Positions 28,245 through 37,159 of a stretch of DNA of 64,000 nt are shown piece after piece. Source of the stretch: Lawsonibacter asaccharolyticus (GTDB taxonomy: Bacteria > Bacillota > Clostridia > Oscillospirales > Oscillospiraceae); the NCBI GenBank assembly GCA_003112755.1, contig BFBT01000001.1, forward strand, positions 1,364,001 through 1,428,000. Direction: 5' to 3'. The notes beneath the pieces are model-generated. The model searched no databases. It was not told where the DNA came from and worked only from the letters and a program-made list of their open reading frames with translations. The first letter of the stretch is position 1. Every line of letters starts with the position of its first letter. A program made the translations under genes and the position numbers.

Positions 28245-29243
28245 TTAAGGTGTATCCGGCAGGACATATTCGTGGTGGGCAATATAGTCCTCTACCTGTT
28301 CCAAAGTAGGCATGGAGTCAGAACAGCTGTGGCCTGAGATGGTGATGGAGGAAGCGGCGGCGGCGTAGCGCAGAGAATCCTTCAACTCCATATTGTGAAG
28401 CAGACCAAATAAGAAGGCGGAGGAATAGGAGTCACCGGCGCCAAAGGTTTTCAACACCTGTGCTGGATAGATGCCACCCACGGTTTTTCCTTCCTTCGTA
28501 AAAACATGGGAACCTTTTTTTCCTTTTTTAATGGAGACCACAGACACGCCTTTTTCCAGAAGCCAAGCAGCGCTTTTGGCGTCGTCCTGATTTCCGGTGT
28601 GGAGAAGATGCTCCATTACATCAAATTCATCCCGGGTTCCCAGGACCAGATCGGCTTTTTCTGCGGCAAGGGAGAGATAGAGGCTGGCTTCCTCAACGGT
28701 GTCCCAGGTATCCTCCCGGTAATCCAGATCAAAGGCTACTGCCATATGATTGCGCCGTGCCAAAGAGATGGCGTGAAACACTGCCTCCCGTGCCGGGGAA
28801 TGGGAGAGAGATGTGCCAGAGATCAGAAGCAGCTTGTGGCTGGCGAGATAGGACTCGTCCAGTTGGGCGCAGTCGATGTGCAGATCCGCGCAGTTTGTTC
28901 GGTACATCAGGTAGCTGCACCGGTCAGGCAGAATTTCACCCATGGTCACCCCGGAACGAATGCCGGGGCCAGCCAGCGCGATATGGGAGACATCCACCCC
29001 CTGTTTTGCCAGATAGCGGGTAATAAATCGTCCAAACTGGTCATCAGAAACTTTACCGATGTATCCGACAGAAAGGCCGAGCCTGGACATGGCCACAGCG
29101 GTATTGGCCGGAGAGCCGCCCACATATTTATGGAAAGTGACCGCGTCCTCCATGGGCCCAATCTCATTGGCGTAGAGGTCGATGGTGGCACGCCCAAATG
29201 CGACCACATCCCGCAACTTTCCGGAATCAATGTTCAGGTACAT
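28245..29243 (-). CDS. PfkB-family carbohydrate kinase (IolC-like)
   Basis: A 332-residue ribokinase-type enzyme: VVAFGRATIDLYANEIG, the substrate loop VGGSPANTAVAMSRLGL, and the catalytic anion-hole motif TFGAGDSYSSAFLFGLL. It resembles 5-dehydro-2-deoxygluconokinase (IolC) most closely by these motifs, but no other inositol genes accompany it. It overlaps the aldolase gene by 10 bp, suggesting kinase and aldolase act in series on a keto-deoxy sugar acid (inference). Confidence 0.82.
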   Translation of the reverse strand: MYLNIDSGKLRDVVAFGRATIDLYANEIGPMEDAVTFHKYVGGSPANTAVAMSRLGLSVGYIGKVSDDQFGRFITRYLAKQGVDVSHIALAGPGIRSGVTMGEILPDRCSYLMYRTNCADLHIDCAQLDESYLASHKLLLISGTSLSHSPAREAVFHAISLARRNHMAVAFDLDYREDTWDTVEEASLYLSLAAEKADLVLGTRDEFDVMEHLLHTGNQDDAKSAAWLLEKGVSVVSIKKGKKGSHVFTKEGKTVGGIYPAQVLKTFGAGDSYSSAFLFGLLHNMELKDSLRYAAAASSITISGHSCSDSMPTLEQVEDYIAHHEYVLPDTP

Positions 29244-30067
29244 GGTTCCCCACCCTTCTGATGTTCCCGCTCCAAATATTCCAGCAGCTCCAGCCCCTCT
29301 TGAACAGAGATGCCGTTATGAATTACCTGGCTCAAGGTTTTGACCAACGCGGTTATGTCCCGGTAGCGGAAGACAAACCGGCCATATGTAACCCCTGCAG
29401 CCCCTGCGTCCATAACATTTCGGGTCATCTGCAAATATTCCTTTACGGTTTCACACTTCAATCCGCCTGCAATGGCGACGCGGGCCGGAACCGCCTGGAC
29501 CACTTTGGAAAAACTGTCCAAGTCACCGGTATAGTTGGTCTTGATCAGATCTACTCCGAGTTCCGCGGCAGCCCGGGCCGCATAGGTGACATTTTCCACA
29601 CTGTACTGGTCAGCCCCAGTGATATGATTTCCTCTGGGATAGATATGACAGATCAGAGGCATTTCCGCTCTCAGGGCCTCTTTGCTGATGCGGCCAAGCA
29701 TTCTGAGCTGCTGGTCCTGATTGTCACCGCCCACAATGCAGCCGGCAGAGACCGCATCGGCCCCCATAAGAAGTCCCTCCTCCACATCGGCTACCTGGAC
29801 ATCTTCGTCAAAGTGATACACGCCGAAGGTGGTGAGCTTCAGCACGAGGGCGACCTTGCCCGCATAGGGCGCAAAGCATTTTTCTGCAATGCCCTTATGC
29901 ATAGTGATGGCATTGGGACCTCCGGCGACCATCTTGCTCAGGGTGTCATCTATCGTATCAAGGCCAGGCATGACACCGCGGGCAATGGCGTGGTCCACAG
30001 TTAAACCAAAATATTTTCCATCCGTGCCTGGAATCAGGCGCTTCAGGCGTATTTCCTTTCCAATCAT
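29234..30067 (-). CDS. Class I fructose-bisphosphate-type aldolase (DeoC/FbaB family)
   Basis: A 277-residue TIM-barrel aldolase of the DhnA/FbaB/LsrF group, with LTVDHAIARGVMPGL, the Schiff-base lysine candidate in DLIKTNYTGD, and the phosphate-binding end VAIAGGLK plus AAGVTYGRFVF. It probably cleaves the phosphorylated product of a neighbouring kinase. The downstream kinase overlaps its end and the TRAP genes lie upstream. Confidence 0.82.
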   Translation of the reverse strand: MIGKEIRLKRLIPGTDGKYFGLTVDHAIARGVMPGLDTIDDTLSKMVAGGPNAITMHKGIAEKCFAPYAGKVALVLKLTTFGVYHFDEDVQVADVEEGLLMGADAVSAGCIVGGDNQDQQLRMLGRISKEALRAEMPLICHIYPRGNHITGADQYSVENVTYAARAAAELGVDLIKTNYTGDLDSFSKVVQAVPARVAIAGGLKCETVKEYLQMTRNVMDAGAAGVTYGRFVFRYRDITALVKTLSQVIHNGISVQEGLELLEYLEREHQKGGEPCT

Positions 30068-30111
30068 AAAGAATTTCCTCTTTTCTTTTGACTACAGAGC
30101 TTAACGAACAG

Positions 30112-31425
30112 TTATGAAAATAGGTTGACAAAGAAATTTATATATTCAGGACAGAAGGTGGTAATAACAATGGCAATTAAGCCGACACCGATGAAAGGAA
30201 CTGCCTCCCGCACAGTATCTCCAAATGTAGAATGAGCAATTTTAGTGCTGACAAAGATTCCAACAGCAAAGGGAGGAGTCAGAAAGCCGACGCACATATT
30301 CACCAGCATGATGGCACCAAAGTGGATGGGGTCAATTCCATAGGTCTGTGCCACTGGCAGCAGAAGAGGGGTCATAATCAGGATGGTGGCATTGATATCC
30401 ATAAAGGTTCCCATGAACAGGAAGATGACATTGATCATCAAAAGAAAACCAACGCGGCTGCTGATATTTTCGGTAATCAGGTTGGAGAGAAAGTTGGAAA
30501 TGCCCGCCAAAGTCATTACTTTGCCTGCGACAGCAGAGAAGGCGTTCAGCAGACCGATCACGGCAGTGGAGGCGCCGGCAATGGCACAGCAGCGCCAGAA
30601 GGTAATTTGGATTTTCTTTTTATCGATAATCTTCAGAACAAAGAAATATAAGATTCCATAGACGCAGCTGACAGCACCAGCTTCGGTAACCGTGCACAGC
30701 CCGCCGTAAATACAGCCGTAGATGATAATGGGCATCAGCAGAGCGGGGATGGCGTAAATAGTGGACTTTCCAATCTCCAGCAGTTTGGCTGTGGGATGAA
30801 ATTCAACTTTTTCCGGCCTGGCTTGGTGGCGGCCGATTCGGAAATAGTTGATGATAAAATAGCCAATGGCAAAAATAAAAGCAGGGCCGATGGTGGACAT
30901 CCATACGGGGGTGATCTTGGCTCCGGAGGCCAGCGCATACATGATTCCGGGGACACTGGGGGGAATCAGGATCCCAAGAAAACAGGTAGCGGCCAGCAGA
31001 GCAGAGGAATAGCCGTGGGGATACCCCTCTTTCTCCAGTTCAGGCACCATCATTTTTCCAATGGCGCTGATGGTGGCCATAGCTGAGCCAGTAAGAACGC
31101 CAAAGGCCATGCAGGCACAGGTCGTAATAATGCCAGTGGCACCCCGGACCCGGCCTACAAAGGACTTTACCCAGTCGATCAGCATTTTGGAGATGCCACT
31201 GTATTCCATGATAACACCGGCAAAAATGTAGAAGGGAATCGCCAGAAGCGCGAAGCTGTCGAGACCGGAGAAAGCAAACTGGGGGACCGTGACCAGCTGG
31301 AAGCCGGCATAGGCCAGAACCAGCAGGGAAGAGGTGCCCAGAGCAAAGGATACCGGCATTCGGAACAACACCGCGACCAGTGCGAAAGAAATCAGAAAGA
31401 CGAGAAGTGCGGTAAGGGCAGACAT
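30112..31425 (-). CDS. dctM: TRAP transporter large permease (DctM)
   Basis: The 437-residue membrane protein has 11-12 hydrophobic segments and the TRAP large-subunit hallmarks: LLAIPFYIFAGVIMEYSGIS near the start and HFGAIMLVNMCVGFLTPPFA near the end. It uses the sodium or proton gradient to import the ligand delivered by the binding protein at 32110. It starts 18 bp after the small subunit. Confidence 0.93.
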   Translation of the reverse strand: MSALTALLVFLISFALVAVLFRMPVSFALGTSSLLVLAYAGFQLVTVPQFAFSGLDSFALLAIPFYIFAGVIMEYSGISKMLIDWVKSFVGRVRGATGIITTCACMAFGVLTGSAMATISAIGKMMVPELEKEGYPHGYSSALLAATCFLGILIPPSVPGIMYALASGAKITPVWMSTIGPAFIFAIGYFIINYFRIGRHQARPEKVEFHPTAKLLEIGKSTIYAIPALLMPIIIYGCIYGGLCTVTEAGAVSCVYGILYFFVLKIIDKKKIQITFWRCCAIAGASTAVIGLLNAFSAVAGKVMTLAGISNFLSNLITENISSRVGFLLMINVIFLFMGTFMDINATILIMTPLLLPVAQTYGIDPIHFGAIMLVNMCVGFLTPPFAVGIFVSTKIAHSTFGDTVREAVPFIGVGLIAIVITTFCPEYINFFVNLFS

Positions 31426-31443
31426 AATTTCACCTCTTTCAAG

Positions 31444-31998
31444 TCATTGTGCGGTGGCCTGGGGCTCACCGCCCTCACGGCCCCGGACCATCCACTCCAT
31501 AAACAGATAGACCTCATGAAGAGCACAAAGCACTACGCCGATAAATACAGGCAGATAGACCAGGCCCATGGGGATCCTCATGGTGGGGGAGGTCTGGGTC
31601 GTGGCCCAAATGGTCATCATGTAATCAAAAAACAGCTTGCCAAACACCAAAAGGAAAAGAAAGGTGGACAAAATGGCAAACAACTCCAGCAGCCTGAGCC
31701 CCTGCCTTCGGGCGGGTTCTTTGAAATTTGCAACTACCTGCTTGAGGACATCAATTTCTGTATGGCTGCCCTCATAGACCGCATAGGCAGAGCCAATATA
31801 GGTGAGCCAGATAAACAGATACCGGGTGAGTTCCTCAGCCCAAGCAGCGGAGATAAACAGAAAGTAACGGCAGATTACCTCAATAAAAATTGCCGCCACC
31901 AATGCGATGGTGATGAGGGCCATAAAAAAGGTCTCAATCCCCAGCAGAACATTGTTGAGCCGCTTGGCTCCCTGAAACAGGGTGCTTTGTGATTTCAT
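31444..31998 (-). CDS. dctQ: TRAP transporter small permease (DctQ)
   Basis: A 184-residue protein with four membrane segments; RYFLFISAAWAEELTRYLFI then WLTYIGSAYAVYEGSHTEID is the typical DctQ core. AAGGAGGGA precedes ATG 31998. It pairs with DctM; the 111-bp gap to the binding-protein gene holds a hairpin (GGAGCCTGA/TCAGGCTCC arms at 32041-32077) that may lower permease expression relative to the binding protein. Confidence 0.9.
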   Translation of the reverse strand: MKSQSTLFQGAKRLNNVLLGIETFFMALITIALVAAIFIEVICRYFLFISAAWAEELTRYLFIWLTYIGSAYAVYEGSHTEIDVLKQVVANFKEPARRQGLRLLELFAILSTFLFLLVFGKLFFDYMMTIWATTQTSPTMRIPMGLVYLPVFIGVVLCALHEVYLFMEWMVRGREGGEPQATAQ

Positions 31999-32109
31999 GG
32001 GGAAACTCCCTCCTTTGCAGTTGAAAAGTTATTGGAAGAGGGAGCCTGAAGCTCTCCCGCAGAAAACCTCAGGCTCCGTTTTAGTGTATCAATCCAGGAT
32101 TATAGAAAA

Positions 32110-33180
32110 TCAACTTTCAGACAGTGTTCTATACTCGCCGCTGATGATGACATCCATGATTTCATCACCATATTTCTCCCGGCTCTCCTCCCAGATTTCC
32201 TCGGAAATCTCCTGCATGGCAGCCTTCATATCGTCAGAAGGCTGATCCACGGTCCATTGACCGCTTTCCAGGCCCTCCTGAGTCATGGACTCCGTCTTTT
32301 CCCGGAAGAAGGTGGTAAACTCATCAGAAGCGAGTTGAGCACATTCCGCAAAAATGGCCTTGTCCTCATCGCTGAGCTTGTCCCAGAAGGGGGAACCGGC
32401 GATAAAGCAGCCGCCGGAATAGCAGTAATTCAGCTCAGTGATGTGGGTGATCACATCAGTGATGCCTTGGTTGGTGTAGTTAAACACGGCGTTATCCAGC
32501 CCGTCCACTGTACCGGTCTGCAGGGCATTCAGCACCTCAGAGCCGGAGATCATCACAGGCAGGGCACCGCACTTCTCGTAAAATTCCACCACAGATTCTA
32601 CGGAGGGGGTGCGGATTTTCAGTCCCGCCAGATCGGACATTTCAGTGACCGGGCGGACAATGTTGCCTACCTGGCGGAAGCCGTTGCAGAAGGAGGAGAT
32701 TCGAATCAGGCCGTTCTCCGCCATAATCTCCGCTACCTTGTCCGCAATCCAGCCATTATTATAGTAGGCGTCAGCTTCCTCATAATCCGCCACCAGTCCG
32801 GGGAGCCAAGCAAAGCCCAGCGCACCGTCCAGTACACCGTCCATGGTCATGTCATCGCTCATCAGCACATCCAGCGTGCCCATCTGAAGCATCTGGGCCA
32901 TATCAGAGCCAGTGCCCAGAGAACCAGCTGCAATAATGGAAGCAGTGTAACGGCCTTCCGTTTTTTCTTCAACCAGCTGAGCAAAGCGCTCCACATAGGG
33001 AGCCCGGTCCCCGGTGACATCTGCCGTAACAGTAAAGGTTACAGCGTCTGCAGAAGGGGAGGAGGAGTCAGGCGAAGATGTGCCTGAGGAAGATGTGGCG
33101 CCTCCACCGCCGCAGGCGGCGGTACCCATCAGAAGGGCGGCGGCAAGCAGAGGAGCGGCAAGTTTTTTGAATTGTTTCAT
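32110..33180 (-). CDS. dctP: TRAP transporter substrate-binding lipoprotein (DctP)
   Basis: A 356-residue extracytoplasmic binding protein. The start at ATG 33180 gives a lipoprotein signal ending MGTAAC (lipid Cys about residue 23) and a Ser-rich linker. The mature part has the DctP pattern, including SLGTGSDMAQMLQMGTLDVL and LAGLKIRTPSVESV with the carboxylate-binding Arg. It likely binds a carboxylate, matching the sugar-acid enzymes around it. Confidence 0.92.
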   Translation of the reverse strand: MKQFKKLAAPLLAAALLMGTAACGGGGATSSSGTSSPDSSSPSADAVTFTVTADVTGDRAPYVERFAQLVEEKTEGRYTASIIAAGSLGTGSDMAQMLQMGTLDVLMSDDMTMDGVLDGALGFAWLPGLVADYEEADAYYNNGWIADKVAEIMAENGLIRISSFCNGFRQVGNIVRPVTEMSDLAGLKIRTPSVESVVEFYEKCGALPVMISGSEVLNALQTGTVDGLDNAVFNYTNQGITDVITHITELNYCYSGGCFIAGSPFWDKLSDEDKAIFAECAQLASDEFTTFFREKTESMTQEGLESGQWTVDQPSDDMKAAMQEISEEIWEESREKYGDEIMDVIISGEYRTLSES

Positions 33181-33255
33181 TTCTGGTTCTCCTTTCAGTG
33201 TGTTCATTTTACTCTTCTTATCTGACCCGCTCTGCCTGTGAGCGGTGAACAGCGC

Positions 33256-33855
33256 TTAGGGGTGGAGTAGTTTCTGAAAGACGGCAATTTTGGCGCTGTC
33301 CTCCAGCAGTTCAGCCTGATGAAAGCAGTTCTCCATAGTTTCTCCAAGGATCAGAACGCCATGAGCTTCCATCAGAAAAGCTGTGGTATCTTCCGAGGTG
33401 TGAGAGACCGCTGTGAGCACCTTCTCCGCCAGATCAGCAGACCCCGGTTGTCCATCTGGGATTAGGGGGACATGGACAAGTTTTAATTTGGCGGATTCTG
33501 TGTAGAGGGGAAGCTCCTGATTTTGCATGGACCAAATCGTGGAAAACACAGGGTGAGCATGCAGAACATATTGTGCAGAGGGGCGGATTCGGTAGATGCC
33601 AAGATGAAAAGCAGACTCCTTGGAGGGACGCAGATGAGGGGGGGCATCCAGAACAGTGCCGTTTTCATCACAGAGCACCAGCCCCTCCGGCGTAACAGTA
33701 CGCAGAGGGATATTGCTTCCCGTGATCAGCACATGTCGGCCGCACCGGGCGCTGATGTTTCCGCCGGCAGCGCTGACCAGTCCGCGCTGATAGATCAGTT
33801 TGGAGTAGGAGATCAGATTTTCTATTTGATCGGAGTAAGATTCCTTCCAGCTCAT
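33256..33855 (-). CDS. Class II aldolase/adducin family protein
   Basis: A 199-residue protein with the zinc-binding pattern of the fuculose/ribulose-phosphate aldolase group: AAGGNISARCG near the start, HAHPVF for two metal histidines and MEAHGVLILG for a third. Paired with a four-carbon acid-sugar kinase it resembles OtnC, which decarboxylates 3-oxo-tetronate 4-phosphate to dihydroxyacetone phosphate. The start is ATG 33855, overlapping the kinase stop in ATGA; GGGAGG lies just upstream. Confidence 0.85.
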   Translation of the reverse strand: MSWKESYSDQIENLISYSKLIYQRGLVSAAGGNISARCGRHVLITGSNIPLRTVTPEGLVLCDENGTVLDAPPHLRPSKESAFHLGIYRIRPSAQYVLHAHPVFSTIWSMQNQELPLYTESAKLKLVHVPLIPDGQPGSADLAEKVLTAVSHTSEDTTAFLMEAHGVLILGETMENCFHQAELLEDSAKIAVFQKLLHP

Positions 33856-35087
33856 TGGACGTCCTCCCAGCGGCACATCATTTTTTCAAGAACCGGAACA
33901 CTGCCCATGCTGCCGCCCTTCAGGGCAAATTCTCTGCCAGTGAGAGCGCCGTCCAGAATCCTGCCTTGAGCAACGCCGGGCTCCAAGGCCCGACCTAGTT
34001 CCAGATGATTTACATGCAGGTGGCGAAAGATGGCCTGGGAGGTCTCACCGCCTACAATGATGAGCCGGTCAAATACAGCCGATTCGCAGACAAGGGGGGC
34101 GAGAGTTCCGAAACACTCCATAATCCTGACACTGGTACCAGGCTGATAGGAGTACCGCTCAACCGCAGGGGCAAGGATCACGTTGCCGTGCGCCAAAGCA
34201 TCCAGAGCCGCTGCCGCCGCCCGATGGGGGACAGTTTGATCTCCCTCTATATAGGCGTCTATTTCCACAGGAACCACTGTAAGCCCCCGGGACTGAGAAT
34301 ACGCAAGCTGTTTTTTCGCAATTTCATATGCGGAGGCACAGAAGCCGAGGCAGCGCACTTGGCGGACTGCGGCCGGAGGGAGGGGCTGTTCCGGCCCATA
34401 GAGATATTCGGCCAGACCATCCGCAAGCCCGAGAGAACCGGTCCAAAAGACCTTTGGATAGAGAGGCTGTAGCGTACGAATAATATGCAGCGTGTCCCGT
34501 TTGGTAATGGCGTCAAAGACCAGGATCCGGCAGCCCCTACTTATCTGCTGCTGAACAGCGCCCGCAAGATCGCCGCCTTTCACAGTATCAATGTCCACAA
34601 GCCCAATGGGGAGCTTTGTCCCGTGGGAAAGAATATCTGGAATATAGGATTCCTTGGGAGGGAAAATGGGATCCTTAGCATACAGGGATTTGGGGAGGAT
34701 CTCTCCCTCGCAGTACTGATGCCCATAGAGGGTAAAGGTACCCAGATCCGGCGCGTTGTCAATGAGAAAGACGAGGTAGTCGGGCCAGGCCTGCAGAAGT
34801 CCTTCCAGCTCATAGGAATCGTTGCCTCGAAAACCAGTGCCGATTTTTTTCATATAAATATGGCCAGTCTCTTTTGAAAGTCTTTTCAACAGCGCACTGT
34901 GGACTCTGCGGGCCACTTCGCCTTCCACGTTTCGAGAACACAGATTGACAGATAGAAGTTCATTATCTGATCTGTTTAAACTGCTTTCTCCTGAGGTACA
35001 GATTTTCAGCTGCTGCCCCCGGGCAGTGAAGTAGCTGCCGGAGTCGGCCGCACCTGTCAGATCATCTGTGATTTCTGTAAAGCGCAT
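33852..35087 (-). CDS. Four-carbon acid sugar kinase family protein (DUF1537)
   Basis: A 411-residue kinase of the OtnK/DtnK type with N-terminal ITDDLTGAADSG (substrate and catalytic Asp) and C-terminal IVGGETSQAIF (nucleotide part). Known members phosphorylate 3-oxo-tetronates or tetronates. Coupled to the class II aldolase by a 4-bp overlap, as in tetronate pathways; however no PdxA2 or OtnD-like dehydrogenase accompanies it. It is the first gene after the operon promoter. Confidence 0.85.
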   Translation of the reverse strand: MRFTEITDDLTGAADSGSYFTARGQQLKICTSGESSLNRSDNELLSVNLCSRNVEGEVARRVHSALLKRLSKETGHIYMKKIGTGFRGNDSYELEGLLQAWPDYLVFLIDNAPDLGTFTLYGHQYCEGEILPKSLYAKDPIFPPKESYIPDILSHGTKLPIGLVDIDTVKGGDLAGAVQQQISRGCRILVFDAITKRDTLHIIRTLQPLYPKVFWTGSLGLADGLAEYLYGPEQPLPPAAVRQVRCLGFCASAYEIAKKQLAYSQSRGLTVVPVEIDAYIEGDQTVPHRAAAAALDALAHGNVILAPAVERYSYQPGTSVRIMECFGTLAPLVCESAVFDRLIIVGGETSQAIFRHLHVNHLELGRALEPGVAQGRILDGALTGREFALKGGSMGSVPVLEKMMCRWEDVQ

Positions 35088-35112
35088 GGTGTTCCTTCTC
35101 CCTTTAAAACGT

Positions 35113-35185
35113 TTATTTGAACATAAATAAGAAGAAATAATCTTTGTTTTTGTTTGATAATACTACCTAAAATGTGCGAAGTCAA
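35113..35185 (-). promoter_or_regulatory. Operon promoter with candidate DeoR operators
   Basis: On the minus strand TTGACT (35180-35185) and TATTAT (35157-35162) are 17 bp apart and face the kinase gene. A dyad TTATTT-N6-AAATAA lies at 35113-35130, just inside the transcript, and a GTTTGAT half site overlaps the -10. The same word forms the perfect palindrome at 35268-35281. Confidence 0.7.
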
Positions 35186-35267
35186 TATATTAAACACTTT
35201 TTTGGCGTATTATCTAGTTCAATTTAGCTATTTTTGTTCATTTAGCAAAATAATTTCACAAAATATA

Positions 35268-35281
35268 TGTTTGATCAAACA
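35268..35281. promoter_or_regulatory. Candidate DeoR operator palindrome
   Basis: TGTTTGATCAAACA is a perfect 14-bp palindrome upstream of the operon promoter and directly next to the deoR terminator. The half site recurs at the -10 element. Binding by the adjacent DeoR protein is inferred. Confidence 0.5.
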
Positions 35282-35329
35282 AAAAATCTCCGAGCAAAAT
35301 ACCAACTCATGTGGTACTTTGCCGGAGAT
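35281..35329 (-). terminator. Terminator of the deoR gene
   Basis: ATCTCCGGCAAAGTACCA pairs with TGGTATTTTGCTCGGAGAT-like sequence over a short loop, followed on the minus strand by TTTTTTG. It separates deoR from the catabolic operon. Confidence 0.8.
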
Positions 35330-35348
35330 CTTCTTTCACAATATGTAA

Positions 35349-36140
35349 CTACACCAATTTTAAGTTTATTTGGGCGTTGTTTAAGAAATCCCGCCAATCC
35401 AGAGAGAGTTTATTATCTGTAATCAGCATATCCATATCATGAAGTTCAGCAAAATGATTGGCTTTTACCAAATCAAATTTACTGGAATCTGCCAGCATGA
35501 TATTTTGTGCGGAAGAATCGATCAATGCTCTTTTACTATCCACAATATGAGCATTGATACAGGTAATGCCCAGACTGCGATGGATCCCTGAGACAGAAAT
35601 AAAGGATTTGTTGGCACGGTGCCGGCGAATAAAATCCACAGCTTCCGGAGAGGTAAAATTGTAATCCTCCGGATGGTAATAGCCGCCGGGAAAAATGATT
35701 TTAATATTTGGACGCTTAAGCAGTTCCGCGAGGATCGTAAAATTATAACATAAGACTGTAAATTCAAAATCTGTGGGGAGATATGAGGTAATGCGCCCCA
35801 CAGTGGTGCCATTATCCAAAAAAATCCAGTCTCCTGGCTCAATCAGCGTGGCGGCGTATTTGGCAATACGGTCTTTTTCGCTGAGGTTTTGAATTCGGGC
35901 CAGACGAAGGTCATAAACTTCTCCATCATAGGCATAGCCATCGCCGCCTTTGGCGAGAGTCGCATAGCCATAGCTCCGTTCCAATACATGGTTTTTCCGC
36001 AGGAGATCCAGATCCCGTCGGATGGTCATCTCAGAGACTTCGAGTGTAGCGGCCAAATCTTTTACAGAGACCCGTTGATATTGCTTTAGAAGTTCCAGTT
36101 CTTGAGCGATACGGCGCTCTTTTGCATTTCCATTCTCCAT
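35349..36140 (-). CDS. DeoR-family transcriptional regulator
   Basis: The 263-residue regulator has an N-terminal winged helix-turn-helix (VSVKDLAATLEVSEMTIRRD, then LDLLRKNHVLERSYGYA) and a C-terminal sugar-phosphate-isomerase-like sensor domain (IFLDNGTTVGRI, IIFPGGYYHPEDY). DeoR proteins usually sense phosphorylated sugar intermediates. It is upstream of and in the same direction as the sugar-acid operon but separated by its own terminator, so it most likely controls that operon. Confidence 0.9.
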   Translation of the reverse strand: MENGNAKERRIAQELELLKQYQRVSVKDLAATLEVSEMTIRRDLDLLRKNHVLERSYGYATLAKGGDGYAYDGEVYDLRLARIQNLSEKDRIAKYAATLIEPGDWIFLDNGTTVGRITSYLPTDFEFTVLCYNFTILAELLKRPNIKIIFPGGYYHPEDYNFTSPEAVDFIRRHRANKSFISVSGIHRSLGITCINAHIVDSKRALIDSSAQNIMLADSSKFDLVKANHFAELHDMDMLITDNKLSLDWRDFLNNAQINLKLV

Positions 36141-36464
36141 AATGTCCTTCTTTTCCTATGCCCCGCTAAGAACCCTCATACAGGTGCCCGGGGGAACTGG
36201 TTGAGTTCCTATGGGCCTATTATGTGCGATCAATCCGTTCAATGCAACATATTTTCAAAAATTCCTCAGAATTCACAAATAGACGGCAGATTTTTTGTGG
36301 ATTTTTTGGATTTAATTACATTTATTGGATGATAAAAATTTTTGTAAGTAGAGATAGAGATCTATCTACTATGGCTTTTTTTTCACCTCTATGCTACAAT
36401 GTGCTTTACTGTTAAAAATGTGCTGGGCTGCCGGGCAGTTCAGTTAGGCAGATGGAGGGATATG
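36141..36464. other. Intergenic region between deoR and the HD-domain gene
   Basis: No gene is visible in these 324 bp. It is AT-rich and holds a dyad AGATAG-AGAT-CTATCT (36352-36367) and a -10-like TACAAT (36395-36400) facing the HD gene without a convincing -35. Promoters for both divergent genes must lie here. Confidence 0.5.
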
Positions 36465-37055
36465 ATGTCAGGCAAAGAGGAATTTATCGAGATCTTTCGA
36501 GAGAAGATCACTCGCCCAGGGGCAGACGCCCTGCTGGACTATCTGGAGAACAAGAGCGACTTTTTTACCGCCCCCGCCTCCGCCCGATACCACGGGGCCT
36601 ATGCGGGCGGGCTGTGTGACCACAGCCTGAATGTCTACCACTGTCTGGTGGACTATCTGGCCCGGGAACGGGTCCAGGAGCTGTATGGCCTGGAGTACAG
36701 TGAGGAGAGTGTGGCAGTGGTGGCCCTGCTCCATGATCTGTGCAAGGTGGGCTGCTATAAAAAGAGCTTTCGGAACGTGAAGAACGATGCCACTGGACAG
36801 TGGGAGCGGGTACCCACCTTTACTTTTGATGACCCTCTGCCCTATGGACACGGGGAAAAGAGCGTGTACATCGCCAACGGCTTTATCCGGCTGACCCGGG
36901 AGGAGGCCATGGCGATCCGCTGGCACATGGGCTTCTCCGGCCCGGAGGACGCCCGTACTGTGGGGCAGGCGTTTCAAAAATATCCGCTCGCCTTCGCCTT
37001 GGCCACAGCGGACATGGAGGCGTCTTATTTCCTGGAAAATGAAGAAAACCCGTAA
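36465..37055 (+). CDS. HD-domain phosphohydrolase
   Basis: A 196-residue protein with the HD motif in VALLHDLCKVGCYKK and preceding His in GAYAGGLCDHSLNVYH; a further His lies in IRWHMGF. HD proteins are metal-dependent phosphohydrolases, often on nucleotides; the substrate is not evident. Two adjacent ATGs (36462, 36465) follow GGAGGG; the second gives the better 5-nt spacing. Followed by a hairpin. Confidence 0.8.
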   Translation: MSGKEEFIEIFREKITRPGADALLDYLENKSDFFTAPASARYHGAYAGGLCDHSLNVYHCLVDYLARERVQELYGLEYSEESVAVVALLHDLCKVGCYKKSFRNVKNDATGQWERVPTFTFDDPLPYGHGEKSVYIANGFIRLTREEAMAIRWHMGFSGPEDARTVGQAFQKYPLAFALATADMEASYFLENEENP

Positions 37056-37057
37056 AA

Positions 37058-37090
37058 AAGCCCCGGAGTGTGCTCTGCGCTCCGGGCTTT
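37058..37090 (+). terminator. Terminator after the HD-domain gene
   Basis: AAAGCCC-CGGAG and CTCCG-GGCTTT arms over an 11-nt loop directly after the stop. The T-run is short. Confidence 0.65.
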
Positions 37091-37159
37091 CGAATAAAAC
37101 CGCCTGTTTTGGGGAAAACTGGAGCATACAAGAGCTTTGACAGAAAGGCGGTTTTTGGT

